A DNA stretch of 47,448 nucleotides from CAWELS01 sp964468205 (GCA_964468205.1 CAYXVG010000053.1:1-47448); one strand, 5' to 3'. Numbered from the stretch's first letter, positions 33,548 through 43,537 are shown. The notes: generated by a model not told the origin, from the sequence alone. Made by a program: numbers and translations.

Positions 33548-35504
33548 CACGCCGCGCGAAGACCCAGATAGTACTGATCGACGGGCAGGCGGTCTCGCCT
33601 GCCCGAACTGTTTTCGGCGTTCCACCAGCATTGCCCTCCTTGTCTTCGCCGGCCTTCTTCCTGCTCCGGGCTGCCGCAACGAGCCCGAAACCACAATCCG
33701 GCGTGTGGCCATCGTCAACTTCGAGAACCTAACCTCCGACCCCGAGTTGGACGGGTTCGGAGCCCTCCTCCCCGAGATCGCCGCCGAAACCCTCCGTGGC
33801 GCGCCCGACCTGCTGGCCGAACGGCTGCCGAACGCCCGCGACGCCGCCGGATTCCGGGCGACCCACCTCTTGCAGGGCTACTTCGATGGCGCGGAGGGTC
33901 GCCTTACCCTTCACCTGGTCCTGGAAGATGCTGGCCGGCGGGAGATGGTGGCCCGAGAGCGATTCTCCGCGGGCTTGGAGGACGATCTGATCGGCGCCGC
34001 TGCTTCCGTGGCGGCAATGGCCGGCTCTCCGCAACGGGAGTTTAGCGGGCGGGATCCCGCCGCTCTTCGCAGCTTCGGACAGTCTCTCGTGGCCCCGAAT
34101 CCGGAAGGGCTGAGAGAAGCGCTTGAGGATGCTGTGCGCGCCGAACCCGGGTTCTGCCTTGCCGCAGTCAGGTTGGCCGGCATCCTCGCCGCCGGTGGTG
34201 AGCGCGATGCCGCCCTCGAACTGGCTGCCGCCGCCGCAAACTCGCCCCTCGCTGACCCACTTTCGCAAGCGCGCGCGCGAACCGTCCTCGCCAGTATCGA
34301 TGGCGGGGAGCAGGAAAGCGCTGCGGCAGTGGCGGCCTACGCCGAACTGGTCCCGGCCGATTCCACCGCCGCTGAACGCACGGCGTTGGCGCACCTGGCG
34401 ATGAAGCGGTACGCCGAAGCCGCCCGCTGGTACCGCCGTGCCCACGACGCCGAACCGGACCGGGCGGATCTGCTCAACGCCGCCGCCTACCCGCTCGCCT
34501 ACGCCGGCGAATCGAGCGCCGCACTCGAAGCCTTGGAGCGCTACCAAGCCGCCGAACCGGGCAATCCGAACACCTATGACTCGCTTGGCGAGATTCACTT
34601 CCGCCGCGGCGATTATGAAGCCGCCGCCGATTTCTTTTTCCGCGCCATCGAAACAGCCGCGGACTTCCAGGCCAGCGCCGCGCTGGTCAAGGCCGCCCGG
34701 GCCTGGCTTTTCGCCGGGAACCGCAAGCGGGGCGGGGAACTCTTCGCCGAATACGCGGCCATCCGGCGCGACCTGACTGACCCGGCGATCGCGATGCGCG
34801 AGGCCCAATGGGCCTACTGGTCCGGCCGCCGCGCGGAAGCTACCGAGGCCCTCGAAGCCCTGGTCGAAGGCGAAGAGGGCACTCCCGTCCTTGCCAATCT
34901 CGCTCACGGCCATCTCGCCGTCTGGGCTTTGCTCGCTGGCGAGAACGGCCAGGCGCGGGAACACGCCGCAAAGGCCGCTGCCGCACTCGGGCCTGGACGC
35001 ACGGACCGCGTTACCCTCATCACCAGCTACCTTCTCCGGCTTGCCGAAAACCCCAGCGCCTGGGAGAAGCTTGCCGGCCAAACCGCCACGCGTCCCAATG
35101 ACGAAACCCTCCGGCTGGAAACCCTCGCCTACGCGCACCTCTTCAGCCGGCGCTTCGATGAGGCCGCCGGCGTGATAGAACAGCGCATCGAAGCCGCCGC
35201 TCCGTTCCAGGAAGAGGAATGGAAAGTTCTGCTCGCCTGGACCGCCTTCGAGTCCGGTGATACGGAACGGGCCGCGAAGCTCCTCAGTGTGAATCCGATC
35301 ATCCAGCCCGGCACGGAAACCCCCTTCCACAGTCTGGTGTTCCCTCGTATCCTTTACCTTCGCGGAGCTTTAGCCGCGGGGGAGGGCCGCCGCGACGAGG
35401 CCATTTCGCTGCTGCGCCTGTTCCTCGACTACTCGGGTGATGTCCCGCACGTGTTTGGTGACGAAGGCCGGGCGCGCCAATTGCTCGACAAACTGGGCGG
35501 CTAA
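33537..35504 (+). CDS. Large TPR protein, probable lipoprotein
   Basis: A 655-residue protein made largely of Ala-rich TPR-like helix pairs (PNTYDSLGEIHFRRGDYEAAADFFF is the best). The N-terminus has a hydrophobic run, SIALLVFAGLLPAPGC, with a plausible lipobox Cys. The following domain (TTIRRVAIVNFENLTSDPELDGFG) resembles the N-terminal part of FlgO/CsgG-like or adenylate-cyclase-associated TPR proteins. GTG 33537 overlaps the previous stop by 11 nt; the 30-odd residues before the hydrophobic run contain a perfect palindrome in the DNA (33582-33605). No better internal start is visible. Confidence 0.78.
   Translation: MSSSTPREDPDSTDRRAGGLACPNCFRRSTSIALLVFAGLLPAPGCRNEPETTIRRVAIVNFENLTSDPELDGFGALLPEIAAETLRGAPDLLAERLPNARDAAGFRATHLLQGYFDGAEGRLTLHLVLEDAGRREMVARERFSAGLEDDLIGAAASVAAMAGSPQREFSGRDPAALRSFGQSLVAPNPEGLREALEDAVRAEPGFCLAAVRLAGILAAGGERDAALELAAAAANSPLADPLSQARARTVLASIDGGEQESAAAVAAYAELVPADSTAAERTALAHLAMKRYAEAARWYRRAHDAEPDRADLLNAAAYPLAYAGESSAALEALERYQAAEPGNPNTYDSLGEIHFRRGDYEAAADFFFRAIETAADFQASAALVKAARAWLFAGNRKRGGELFAEYAAIRRDLTDPAIAMREAQWAYWSGRRAEATEALEALVEGEEGTPVLANLAHGHLAVWALLAGENGQAREHAAKAAAALGPGRTDRVTLITSYLLRLAENPSAWEKLAGQTATRPNDETLRLETLAYAHLFSRRFDEAAGVIEQRIEAAAPFQEEEWKVLLAWTAFESGDTERAAKLLSVNPIIQPGTETPFHSLVFPRILYLRGALAAGEGRRDEAISLLRLFLDYSGDVPHVFGDEGRARQLLDKLGG
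33582..33605. repeat. Perfect palindromic element, REP-like
   Basis: CGGGCAGGCG-GTCT-CGCCTGCCCG: a 10-bp perfect stem with a 4-nt loop. It sits inside the start region of the TPR lipoprotein frame, where it encodes a glycine/cysteine-rich stretch unlike a normal signal peptide n-region. Only GAACTGTTTTC follows, so terminator activity is possible but weak. No second copy was seen in the window. Confidence 0.6.
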
Positions 35505-35592
35505 AGCGGCCGGATCCGCGGGCTGCTTCGGCGGCTCGTTCGGACAATACAATGTATCCCTCCGGTTCGTGTGCTACGATACTGATATTCGT

Positions 35593-37269
35593 ATGCGCAA
35601 AACGTTCGCGTGGATCCTCTTCGTCTGCACAACGACCCTACCCGTCCGTGCCAGCATCGACGCTGAATCCGAAGACCTCACCCTCGACCTGAGCACGGCG
35701 AAAATCGGCGGAACCCTTCTGCTGCCGCGAGTCAACCGGCCCTTTCCGTGTGTCGTGATCGTCGGCGGGACCCTTTCCCAGAAGCGTGATGGCGAGTTGG
35801 ACCGGCCCGGCATCCCGCGGCGAACCGCTCTCAGACGATTTGCGGAGACGCTGGCTGGCGCCGGTTACGGCAGCTTCCGCTATGACCAGGTAGGCCACGG
35901 ATCGAGCCGGGCGAAGGAGGGATACACGGATCTCTACTCCGGCGACGCGCGGATCCTGGCCGATCTTTACGGCTACCTGCGCTCACGTCCGGAGTGCAGT
36001 AAGCTGATCGCCGCCGGCGAAAGCGCGGGCGCGTATGTGGCGAGTCTCGCCGCTCGCTCCGGAGCCCACGCCGACGCCTACCTGTTTCTCGGCGGTTTCT
36101 GCGGCCAGGCAGAAGAGATCTTCTCGTATAACTTCGGCCGTCTCGCGAGCTATGCCGCGGAAAGTGCGGACCACCGTGCGTGGGTGGAGTCCAACCATCT
36201 CGCACGCGATCTCGCATTCGGACGGCGCTGGCGCGGGATGTTTGCCGCCGCGCGCGCCGGCGAAGAGACGTTTGAACTCGTCGACGGCAGCTTCAGGCAG
36301 ACCGTGACGCTCGCGAGGCGGCGGGAGGAACTCGACAATCCGCCGGACGAGATGTTCGCCTTCATCCAGAAGCCGGCGCTCGCCCTTTCCGGTTCCCGCG
36401 ACTTGAACGTGGCCCCTCACCACGCCGCCTGCGCCGTGGCCGTGATGCAGCGCGCGGGCAACCTGAACGCCAGGGCGGTGTTGATTCAAGGGGCGGATCA
36501 CAACTTCCAGATCGCCCCGGACGACCCGGACCTCGCCTTTCGCGAGCGGTACACGTTCGCCTCATTCCGCCGGGCCTACCATCCGCAACTGGACCGCGAG
36601 GCGCTTGCCTGGCTCCACGCAGTCGCTCCCGTACACGGCCACCATCACCCTCACGCCGCCGAGCCTGCTGGGCCGGTTCCGCACGGCCTGTATTCCCGCG
36701 CTCTGCAGGCGCCCGAGGTGGAACCGAAAACCGCCGTGTCGCCGGAGCGATTCCATCTCGCTCCCGGCGTGTCGATCGTCAACAACATTCTCGAACCTGG
36801 CAAGGTTCCCGGCGTCGAGACTCTCGAGGGCGTCATCGGGCCGCTGTTGCGCACTCCCGAAATGCGGGCCCACTACATCGACATGCCCGGCGGCATGTAC
36901 CTTGACGAACATCCCCACGCCAAAGGGTCCATCATCTACACGGTCCGCGGGCGCTGGGGTCTAAAGAGCCTCGGCCGCTGGCATCTTATGGAGCCGGGAA
37001 GCCTTTACTGGTTCGGCGACAACATCCCGACGGGCTATCAAGTGCCCTTCAAGGAAGACGCCTACATCCTAATTTTCAAGGCCATTGGCGGCGACGATGA
37101 CGAGGCGTTCATGAACTACTTGCGAGAGCTGGCGGCAAAGCTCGAACACGAACACAAAAGCGGTACGGTGTTCCATCTGACGGAGTTGCCGCCCTCGGAC
37201 CCAGCGTTGGAGTTCGCTCGCAAGGTGAATCCGCGCTTCGATGAGGAGTTCCCGTTACGGCCGCGATAG
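35593..37269 (+). CDS. Exported alpha/beta hydrolase fused to a cupin domain
   Basis: A 558-residue protein with a signal segment (residues 1-21). Residues about 25-345 form an alpha/beta hydrolase: nucleophile elbow GESAG (Ser144), acid Asp270 in SGSRDLNVAPHH, and base His303 in GADHNF. A His-rich linker (residues 342-364, VHGHHHPHAAEP) joins a cupin-like domain (about 385-500) with metal-type residues His440 and His442 in DEHPHAKGSIIYTVRG. ATG 35593 is the natural start; the upstream frame is not conserved. The substrate is unknown; an ester or acyl hydrolase acting on an imported compound is plausible beside the TonB receptor. Confidence 0.82.
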   Translation: MRKTFAWILFVCTTTLPVRASIDAESEDLTLDLSTAKIGGTLLLPRVNRPFPCVVIVGGTLSQKRDGELDRPGIPRRTALRRFAETLAGAGYGSFRYDQVGHGSSRAKEGYTDLYSGDARILADLYGYLRSRPECSKLIAAGESAGAYVASLAARSGAHADAYLFLGGFCGQAEEIFSYNFGRLASYAAESADHRAWVESNHLARDLAFGRRWRGMFAAARAGEETFELVDGSFRQTVTLARRREELDNPPDEMFAFIQKPALALSGSRDLNVAPHHAACAVAVMQRAGNLNARAVLIQGADHNFQIAPDDPDLAFRERYTFASFRRAYHPQLDREALAWLHAVAPVHGHHHPHAAEPAGPVPHGLYSRALQAPEVEPKTAVSPERFHLAPGVSIVNNILEPGKVPGVETLEGVIGPLLRTPEMRAHYIDMPGGMYLDEHPHAKGSIIYTVRGRWGLKSLGRWHLMEPGSLYWFGDNIPTGYQVPFKEDAYILIFKAIGGDDDEAFMNYLRELAAKLEHEHKSGTVFHLTELPPSDPALEFARKVNPRFDEEFPLRPR

Positions 37270-37376
37270 CGGCCCAGGCGCCTGGAAAGAATGACTCGCA
37301 TTCGCCAAATCGGAAAAGTGCCGTGGAACATTACAGTAGCACTGCAACAACATTCGTGTTATCAGGAGAATCTCCC

Positions 37377-40300
37377 ATGAATCCTTCTCGTACTTTCTCT
37401 GTCCTCTTTGCGGCGGTGTTCGTCTTGACCGGCGCAGCCGCCGTGTGGGCGCAGTCCTCCACCGCCACGCTTTCCGGAACGGTTCTCGACGAGCAGTCAG
37501 GCGTCGTGCCGTCCGCCGCTGTGACCATCGTCGATCTGGGCAAGGGATTCCGGCGGCAAACCGTTACGGGTGCGAACGGGGCATTCGTCTTCTCGCAGCT
37601 CGCCCCCAGCGCCTATGAGCTCACCGTGGAACGGGAAGGGTTCGCCACGGCCCGGTATGGCGGGATTGTACTCAATGCGAACGACCAGCGCTCCATGCGG
37701 ATCACCTTGGAGGTCTCCGCCCGTGGCGAGAGTGTCACCGTCACTGCCGAGGCCCCGATGATCCGGGAGGCGCCCGCGGTAGCCACTTCAGTGGACCAGG
37801 CCTTCATCGAGAACCAGCCCTTGAACGGCCGCAGCTTCCAGACGCTGATCAATTTGAGTCCCGGTGTGGTACTCGCTTCTGCCTCTCTGCCGAGCATGGG
37901 GCAGTTCTCCGCCAACGGGCAGCGCACGGGCTCCAACTACTTCACCATCGATGGAGTCAGCGCGAACTTCGGCCTTCCGTTCGCTACCTCTCCCTACGAG
38001 GGGTCCGGTGGAGGCGTGCCCTCCTTCTCGGCCGTGGGGACCACCGCCTCGCTCGCATCGGTCGACGCGGTGCAGGAGTTCACCATCGAAACCTCCACCT
38101 ATGCGCCCGAATACGGCCGGCAGCCGGGCGCTCAGGTGGCCATCGTCACCCGCTCCGGAACGAATGAAATTCACGGTTCGGTTTTCAATTATCTGCGAAA
38201 TGACAAACTGGACGCCAACAACTGGTTCGGCAACGCGAACGGCCTGGAACGCCCCGCCTTGCGGCAGAATGACTTCGGTTTCACCCTCGGCGCTCCGGTG
38301 ATCCTGCCGAGGCTCTACGACGGCCGCAACCGCACCTTCTTCTACGTGTCATACGAAGGCCTGCGGCTTCGCCAGCCGGTGATCTCACAGGAATCCCGCG
38401 TCCCCTCCATGGAGGCGCGGGAAAGCGCCACCGGAATGGTGAAGAGCCTGCTGGACGCCTACCCGCTGCCGGTGGCGCCTCCGCTGGCGAACGCGCCCGC
38501 CGAAACGCCTTATGTCGCCGGTTTCTCCAACCCTTCTAACCTGGACGCCACCAGCGTTCGCGTCGACCACTCGCTGACGTCGCGCGTCTCCCTGTTCGGA
38601 CGGTTCAACTATTCGCCTTCCGAGGTCCGCGAGCGCGCCCGCTACGCCACGCCCAGCTTCGTCGCGGTGCTGCCTGCAAAAAACATCACCGCCACGGCTG
38701 GATCGACGTTTATCTTCTCGCCGGCCGTCACCAACGACCTCCGCTTCAACTGGAGCCGCTCCCGCGCCTCGCAGATTTACGTCCAGGACACCTTCGGAGG
38801 CGCGAAGCTTCTGCCGCCCGAACTCGTCTTCCCCTCGTTTGCCGACCCGGACACCTCGCTGTACTATCTCTCCATCGGAGGGCTCGATGAAAACACCATC
38901 AGCCCCGGTACGTTCAGCCGCAATACACAGAATCAGATCAACATCGTGAACACCCTGAGCTGGAACGTGGGAGCGCACTCGCTCAAGTTCGGAATGGACT
39001 ACCGCCGTCTGGCGCCTTCTCTGGGCGGGCGATTTTTCACCAATACTCTCTTCGTGCCCACCATCACCGATCTCACCACCGGAGTCGTTCCGAGCGGCAA
39101 CACCGCGCAGATCGAGCGATATCTCGAGCCGCGTTATCACAACACCTCGGCATACTTCCAGGACGCCTGGAGAATCAGTCCCAGGCTGACATTGACTTAT
39201 GGTTTGCGTTGGGAAGTGAATCCCGCGCCCTCCGGCGACCCGTCGAGCCTGCCCCTTACGGTCACGGGCCTTGACAATCCGCAAACGGCCACGCTTGCAC
39301 CGCCTGGCGCACCGCTGTACGAAACCACCTACGCCAACTTCGCGCCGCGCGTGGGCATTGCTTACCAGCCGTTCCGCAACCGCGGTACGGTGATCCGCGC
39401 CGGCTTCGGCAATTTCTACGACCTAGGCTACGCCTTCACCGGAACCGCCCTCTCGCCCACCCAGTTCCCATTTTCCCGCAGCCGCAGGGTGAGCAACCGG
39501 CCCATTGACGACCCCATCTTCATGACCGAGGTTCCGCCTCAAAGCGTCGCTCCCCCGTATCCGCGCCTGTTCGCCTATTATGACGGCTACTCGCTGCCTT
39601 ACACCCTCCAGTACAGCGTGGCCGTTGAGCAACCTTTCGGAAACACGAACTCTCTCTCGGTTTCCTATGTCGGCGCGGCCGGGCGCCGTCTCGCCCGCGT
39701 GGAGAGCCTGCGGTCACAGGTGCTGCAGAATCCCGATTTCACCCGTATCGATGCAGTCAGCAACGAGGCGAGTTCGGACTACAACGCGCTGCAACTGCAA
39801 TTCAAGCGCCGCATGTCGCAAGGTCTGCAGACGCTGGTCGCCTACACCTGGTCAAAGTCTCTCGACAACGCCTCCGACGAGTCGCTCCTCAACTTCAACG
39901 CCCCGGTTGTGAGCATGGATCCCGATATCGACCGTGGCCTTTCCACCTTCGATATCCGGCACGCCTTCACCGCTTCGGCCTCCTACGAACTCCCGGCGCC
40001 CCGCTCTAACCGGATCGCGGCCGCGATTCTTGGCGGATTCGCTTTTGATACAGTGATCCGGCTCCGAACCGCATCCCCCGTCACTGTTGTCACCGGGCGG
40101 GACGCCCTGAACCTCGGATTGACCAACGTGGCCCGGCCGGACCTCGTCCCCGGCGAACCGCTCTACATCTACAGTGGCAACCTGCCGGGCGGCAAAGTGT
40201 TCAATCCCGCCGCCTTCGATGGCGCGACACCACTGGCCGAAGGGCGGCAGGGTACGCTCGGGCGCGGCACGCTCGAGGGCTTCGGCCTGCGGCAATTCGA

Positions 40301-40532
40301 CCTGTCCCTCCGGCGCCGGTTTCCAATTCACGAGCGCATCGCTCTCAACTTCCGCGTGGATGCTTTCAACCTTTTCAACACGCCGAACTTCGCAAGCCCC
40401 ATTGGCGTGATGTCCAGCGGAAACTTCGGGCGCTCGACGAGGGTTCTAAGTTCCTCCCTCGGCGGAATGAATCCGCTTTACCAGGTCGGCGGGCCGCGGT
40501 CCCTGCAATTGGCGTTGAAGCTGCAGTTCTAG
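37377..40532 (+). CDS. TonB-dependent receptor, Oar-like, with carboxypeptidase-regulatory-like N-terminus
   Basis: A 1051-residue outer-membrane protein. The signal peptide ends AAAVWAQ. Residues about 28-115 form a CarboxypepD_reg-like domain (ATLSGTVLDEQSGVVPSAAV, then ANGAFVFSQLAPSAYELTV). A plug domain follows (NGRSFQTLINLSPGVV, IDGVSANFG), then a long barrel ending with the aromatic strand RSLQLALKLQF. This architecture is heavily expanded in Acidobacteriota, where it is thought to import large or scarce ligands using TonB energy. An AGGAGA box lies 7-8 nt before ATG 37377. Convergent with the sulfatase gene. Confidence 0.93.
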   Translation: MNPSRTFSVLFAAVFVLTGAAAVWAQSSTATLSGTVLDEQSGVVPSAAVTIVDLGKGFRRQTVTGANGAFVFSQLAPSAYELTVEREGFATARYGGIVLNANDQRSMRITLEVSARGESVTVTAEAPMIREAPAVATSVDQAFIENQPLNGRSFQTLINLSPGVVLASASLPSMGQFSANGQRTGSNYFTIDGVSANFGLPFATSPYEGSGGGVPSFSAVGTTASLASVDAVQEFTIETSTYAPEYGRQPGAQVAIVTRSGTNEIHGSVFNYLRNDKLDANNWFGNANGLERPALRQNDFGFTLGAPVILPRLYDGRNRTFFYVSYEGLRLRQPVISQESRVPSMEARESATGMVKSLLDAYPLPVAPPLANAPAETPYVAGFSNPSNLDATSVRVDHSLTSRVSLFGRFNYSPSEVRERARYATPSFVAVLPAKNITATAGSTFIFSPAVTNDLRFNWSRSRASQIYVQDTFGGAKLLPPELVFPSFADPDTSLYYLSIGGLDENTISPGTFSRNTQNQINIVNTLSWNVGAHSLKFGMDYRRLAPSLGGRFFTNTLFVPTITDLTTGVVPSGNTAQIERYLEPRYHNTSAYFQDAWRISPRLTLTYGLRWEVNPAPSGDPSSLPLTVTGLDNPQTATLAPPGAPLYETTYANFAPRVGIAYQPFRNRGTVIRAGFGNFYDLGYAFTGTALSPTQFPFSRSRRVSNRPIDDPIFMTEVPPQSVAPPYPRLFAYYDGYSLPYTLQYSVAVEQPFGNTNSLSVSYVGAAGRRLARVESLRSQVLQNPDFTRIDAVSNEASSDYNALQLQFKRRMSQGLQTLVAYTWSKSLDNASDESLLNFNAPVVSMDPDIDRGLSTFDIRHAFTASASYELPAPRSNRIAAAILGGFAFDTVIRLRTASPVTVVTGRDALNLGLTNVARPDLVPGEPLYIYSGNLPGGKVFNPAAFDGATPLAEGRQGTLGRGTLEGFGLRQFDLSLRRRFPIHERIALNFRVDAFNLFNTPNFASPIGVMSSGNFGRSTRVLSSSLGGMNPLYQVGGPRSLQLALKLQF

Positions 40533-40566
40533 GCTTTCGTCCGGGCGGCTTGGCGCGAATCTGCCG

Positions 40567-42003
40567 CTACTTCCGCCGCAACGGACGGCGGAACTTCGCC
40601 AACTGTCGCACCGTCTCCGGAAACTCGCCCGCCAGGTTCGTGTTCTCCAGCGGATCCTTCTCCGTGTCGAACAGCAGGGGCCGCGGGCGTTCCGGCTCCA
40701 CCGGATTCGGCGAATCTGGATCGAATCCGGTAATCAGTTTGTAGCGGCCGTCCCACACCATCCGCCAGGGGCCGAGGCCCGAAAGCAGTTGCGCGCGGTG
40801 ATGCTCCGCACGGCCCTCGATCACTGGCCGAATCGACAGGCTGTCCATCGCGTCCGGACGCTTCACGCCGGCATAGTCCAGGAACGTCGCCGCCAGGTCC
40901 ATCACGCTCACCAGCGCGTCCGTCAGGGCGCCCTTCCGCACTCCCGGCCCGGACACCGCGAGCGGCACCCTTGCCGAGGGATCGTACGGCGTCCGCTTCG
41001 CCCACCGGTTGTGGTCGCCGAGCATCTCGCCGTGGTCGCTCGAAAAGACGATCAGTGTGTTGTCGAGTTGCCCTCGCTCTTCCACCTCCTCGATCAACTT
41101 CCCGCACCAGCGATCGATATTCTCGACCATCGCCGAGTAGTTCTGCCGGATCGCGTTGTGTACCTCCGGCGTAAACTCCCGGCAGTGGTTGGGCTGCGGA
41201 AACTCCCGATCGCGGCAGATGCTCTCCATCCGCCGGGTGATATCCATCGGCTCATGCGGCCCGGAGAAGTTCACCTGGAGGAACCACGGCTTGCCTGCGG
41301 GCGCCGCCCGCATCAGGTCGAGTCCGTTCTGCCCGATCCAGTTGTCGCAATAGGCGTCTTCGGGCAGCGGCGTCGGCTCGGTGTAGGCAAACTGATTCCT
41401 TCCCCGCCGTTTCGCGAAGTCGTCGTAGTGCACTTGTGCCACACCGCGCTCATTGAGGAATACGTTGTACGGCCCAGTCGGCTTATGCAGATTCCGCCAG
41501 CCGTCCCATTTGCCTTCGTTGTCGATGCCGTCGCTGAATCCCCACTCCGGCAGTAGGCGTTTACCGTCCAGCCCCCAGTTCTCCGTCTTCTTGTGGAGGT
41601 CGAACTTGCCGCACCCCATCACGTGGTAGCCGCTGTCGCGCAGCAACTGGTAGAACGTCGTCTGATCCAGTGGGAAATCGTAGCCATTGCCCAGCACGCG
41701 GCATCGGTCATACTCCTTACCCGCCGCAAGACAAGCGCGGGACGGCGCACACAAAGGCGACGCCACCACCGCCTTATTAAATTTCACGCCCGTACGCTCA
41801 ATCCGGTCGAGCACCGGTGTCCGCACCGGCAGATCCGAATTCGACCCCACCCAGTCAAACCGATGCTGATCCGGAAACAAAAAGAGCAAATTCGGTGACA
41901 GGCTACTCTTTCCCCAATTACTGCCCATCACGCGCGCGCCGCAAATCGCCGCTGCGCCTGCACCGAGGAACGTTCTTCGTGCAGCCAAACTTTCGCGTTT
42001 CAT
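40567..42003 (-). CDS. Exported sulfatase (formylglycine-dependent)
   Basis: Hydrolyses sulfate esters, probably of a polysaccharide, outside the cytoplasm. The 478-residue protein has a twin-arginine-like start (RRTFLGAGAAAICG). The metal-binding FPDQHR is followed by the formylglycine motif CAPSRA (Cys85), so activation by a sulfatase-maturating enzyme encoded elsewhere is required. GKPWFLQVNFSGPHEP and IVFSSDHGEMLGDHN supply further metal and sulfate ligands. Convergent with the TonB-dependent receptor, 34 nt apart. Confidence 0.93.
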   Translation of the reverse strand: MKRESLAARRTFLGAGAAAICGARVMGSNWGKSSLSPNLLFLFPDQHRFDWVGSNSDLPVRTPVLDRIERTGVKFNKAVVASPLCAPSRACLAAGKEYDRCRVLGNGYDFPLDQTTFYQLLRDSGYHVMGCGKFDLHKKTENWGLDGKRLLPEWGFSDGIDNEGKWDGWRNLHKPTGPYNVFLNERGVAQVHYDDFAKRRGRNQFAYTEPTPLPEDAYCDNWIGQNGLDLMRAAPAGKPWFLQVNFSGPHEPMDITRRMESICRDREFPQPNHCREFTPEVHNAIRQNYSAMVENIDRWCGKLIEEVEERGQLDNTLIVFSSDHGEMLGDHNRWAKRTPYDPSARVPLAVSGPGVRKGALTDALVSVMDLAATFLDYAGVKRPDAMDSLSIRPVIEGRAEHHRAQLLSGLGPWRMVWDGRYKLITGFDPDSPNPVEPERPRPLLFDTEKDPLENTNLAGEFPETVRQLAKFRRPLRRK

Positions 42004-42089
42004 CCTCTGATCGCTCCTACAGGTCTAGCTTGACATACTCCGCTGAAATCCCGTCCCAGTCCCGGTCCCGGAGTTGCCGCCCGTCCGGC

Positions 42090-43454
42090 TCAACGCGAAA
42101 GCAGGCCGACCGCGTTCAGAAACACAAACGTGATCGCCACCGGCACGAGAAACTTGAGCAGCACAAGCCACCCCTTGTAGAACGTGCCAAGCCTACTGCC
42201 GGAGAGGAAATTGTGGTGTCGGATCGCTTCATCCATCCGCCACCCCGTGTAGAGCGCGATGCCCAGCCCGCCCAGCGGCAGCATGAAGTTATTCGTCAGG
42301 TACGCGATCGAGTCAAACCAATTCCTGCCGAACGTCTCGGCCATGTAAACGCCGAAGAACGGATTGCTCCCGCTGAGCGCCGACGGTATGCCCAGCGCAG
42401 CGATGCCCACCGCGGCCAGAAGAGCCGCCTTCCTCCGGCTCCAAGCCAATTCGTCAATGGCCGAGGACGTCGCCACCTCGAGCATCGATATCGCGCTCGT
42501 CAGCGCCGCCACCACCAGCAGCCCGAAGAAGACCATCGCCAGGAATCCGCCCGCGGGCAGCTTGTAGAGCGCCACTGGAATGGTGATGAACACGAGTCCC
42601 GGCCCCGCCGCCGCCTCCAGATTGTTCGTGAAGATGATTGGGAAAAGCACCATCGCCGCCGTAATGGCAATCAGCGTGTCGAGCGCCGAAATCGTAATCG
42701 CGGACGACATGATGTCGTCCTCCTTCTTCAGATAACTGCCGTACGTGAGAATCGCCCCCATACCCAGGCTGAGGCTGAAGAACGCCTGTCCCAGCGCTTC
42801 GAGCGCTCCAGCCGGTGTGAACTTCTCCACATGGAACCCGAAGACGAAATCGACAGCCTGGCCCCACCCGTCGAGGGTGAACGCCCGAATCAGTAGGCCA
42901 ATCAGCATCACGAACAGCGCCGGCATCAATATTGTCGACCACCGCTCCACGCCCTTGGAAATGCCGCCGATCACCACCCCCACCACCATGCACATGAACA
43001 CCATGTGCCAGAAAACGTTCAACCAGGGAGAATCGGCGAACAGTTCGTTGTACAGTTCCTGCGTCACCTGCGGATTCGATGCGTCAATCCCGCCGGTAAT
43101 CGCCAGCCAGACGTAGTGCAGCGACCACCCGGCCACCACGCTGTAAAACGACAGGATCAGGAAACCTGCCGCCACCCCCAGCCAGCCAAACAAGATCCAC
43201 GGGCTCCCCTTCCCGGCCAGCGCCCGGATCGCCCCAATCGGCGCGCTCTGCGTCGTACGGCCGAGCAGAATCTCCGCCGTCATCACCGGCAGACCAACCA
43301 GCAGGACGCACGCCAGGTACACCAGCACGAAAATGCCGCCGCCGTTGTCCGCCGTCACCTTCGGGAAACCCCAGATGTTTCCCAATCCGACCGCGCTGCC
43401 CGCTGCCGCCAGAATGAATCCGGCTTTTGAATGCCAGTGTGCTCGTTGTGCCAA
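42090..43454 (-). CDS. Sodium-dependent neurotransmitter-type (NSS) amino acid transporter
   Basis: A 454-residue, 11- to 12-helix transporter of the LeuT/MhsT type that imports an amino acid with Na+. Helix 1 has the unwound motif GFILAAAGSAVGLGNIWGFP. TYGSYLKKEDDI marks helix 6 and its loop. The start is a TTG at 43454, supported by a GGAGGAT box 9 nt upstream; no ATG or GTG lies early enough. Amino acid specificity is not apparent. It lies 83 nt downstream of the APC permease gene on the same strand. Confidence 0.93.
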   Translation of the reverse strand: MAQRAHWHSKAGFILAAAGSAVGLGNIWGFPKVTADNGGGIFVLVYLACVLLVGLPVMTAEILLGRTTQSAPIGAIRALAGKGSPWILFGWLGVAAGFLILSFYSVVAGWSLHYVWLAITGGIDASNPQVTQELYNELFADSPWLNVFWHMVFMCMVVGVVIGGISKGVERWSTILMPALFVMLIGLLIRAFTLDGWGQAVDFVFGFHVEKFTPAGALEALGQAFFSLSLGMGAILTYGSYLKKEDDIMSSAITISALDTLIAITAAMVLFPIIFTNNLEAAAGPGLVFITIPVALYKLPAGGFLAMVFFGLLVVAALTSAISMLEVATSSAIDELAWSRRKAALLAAVGIAALGIPSALSGSNPFFGVYMAETFGRNWFDSIAYLTNNFMLPLGGLGIALYTGWRMDEAIRHHNFLSGSRLGTFYKGWLVLLKFLVPVAITFVFLNAVGLLSR

Positions 43455-43537
43455 TTCTCAGTATCCTCCGTGCAGTTTCAGCCCCGCCCCGCGGTGTGCT
43501 GCCAAACAGGGGAAGGTGGTTGGCCGCCCGCCCTCTC

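Noticed and set aside
38385..39284. 299-residue minus-strand frame inside the TonB receptor
   Set aside because: Receptor barrel is continuous on the plus strand; the antisense frame is Arg/Gly-rich only.
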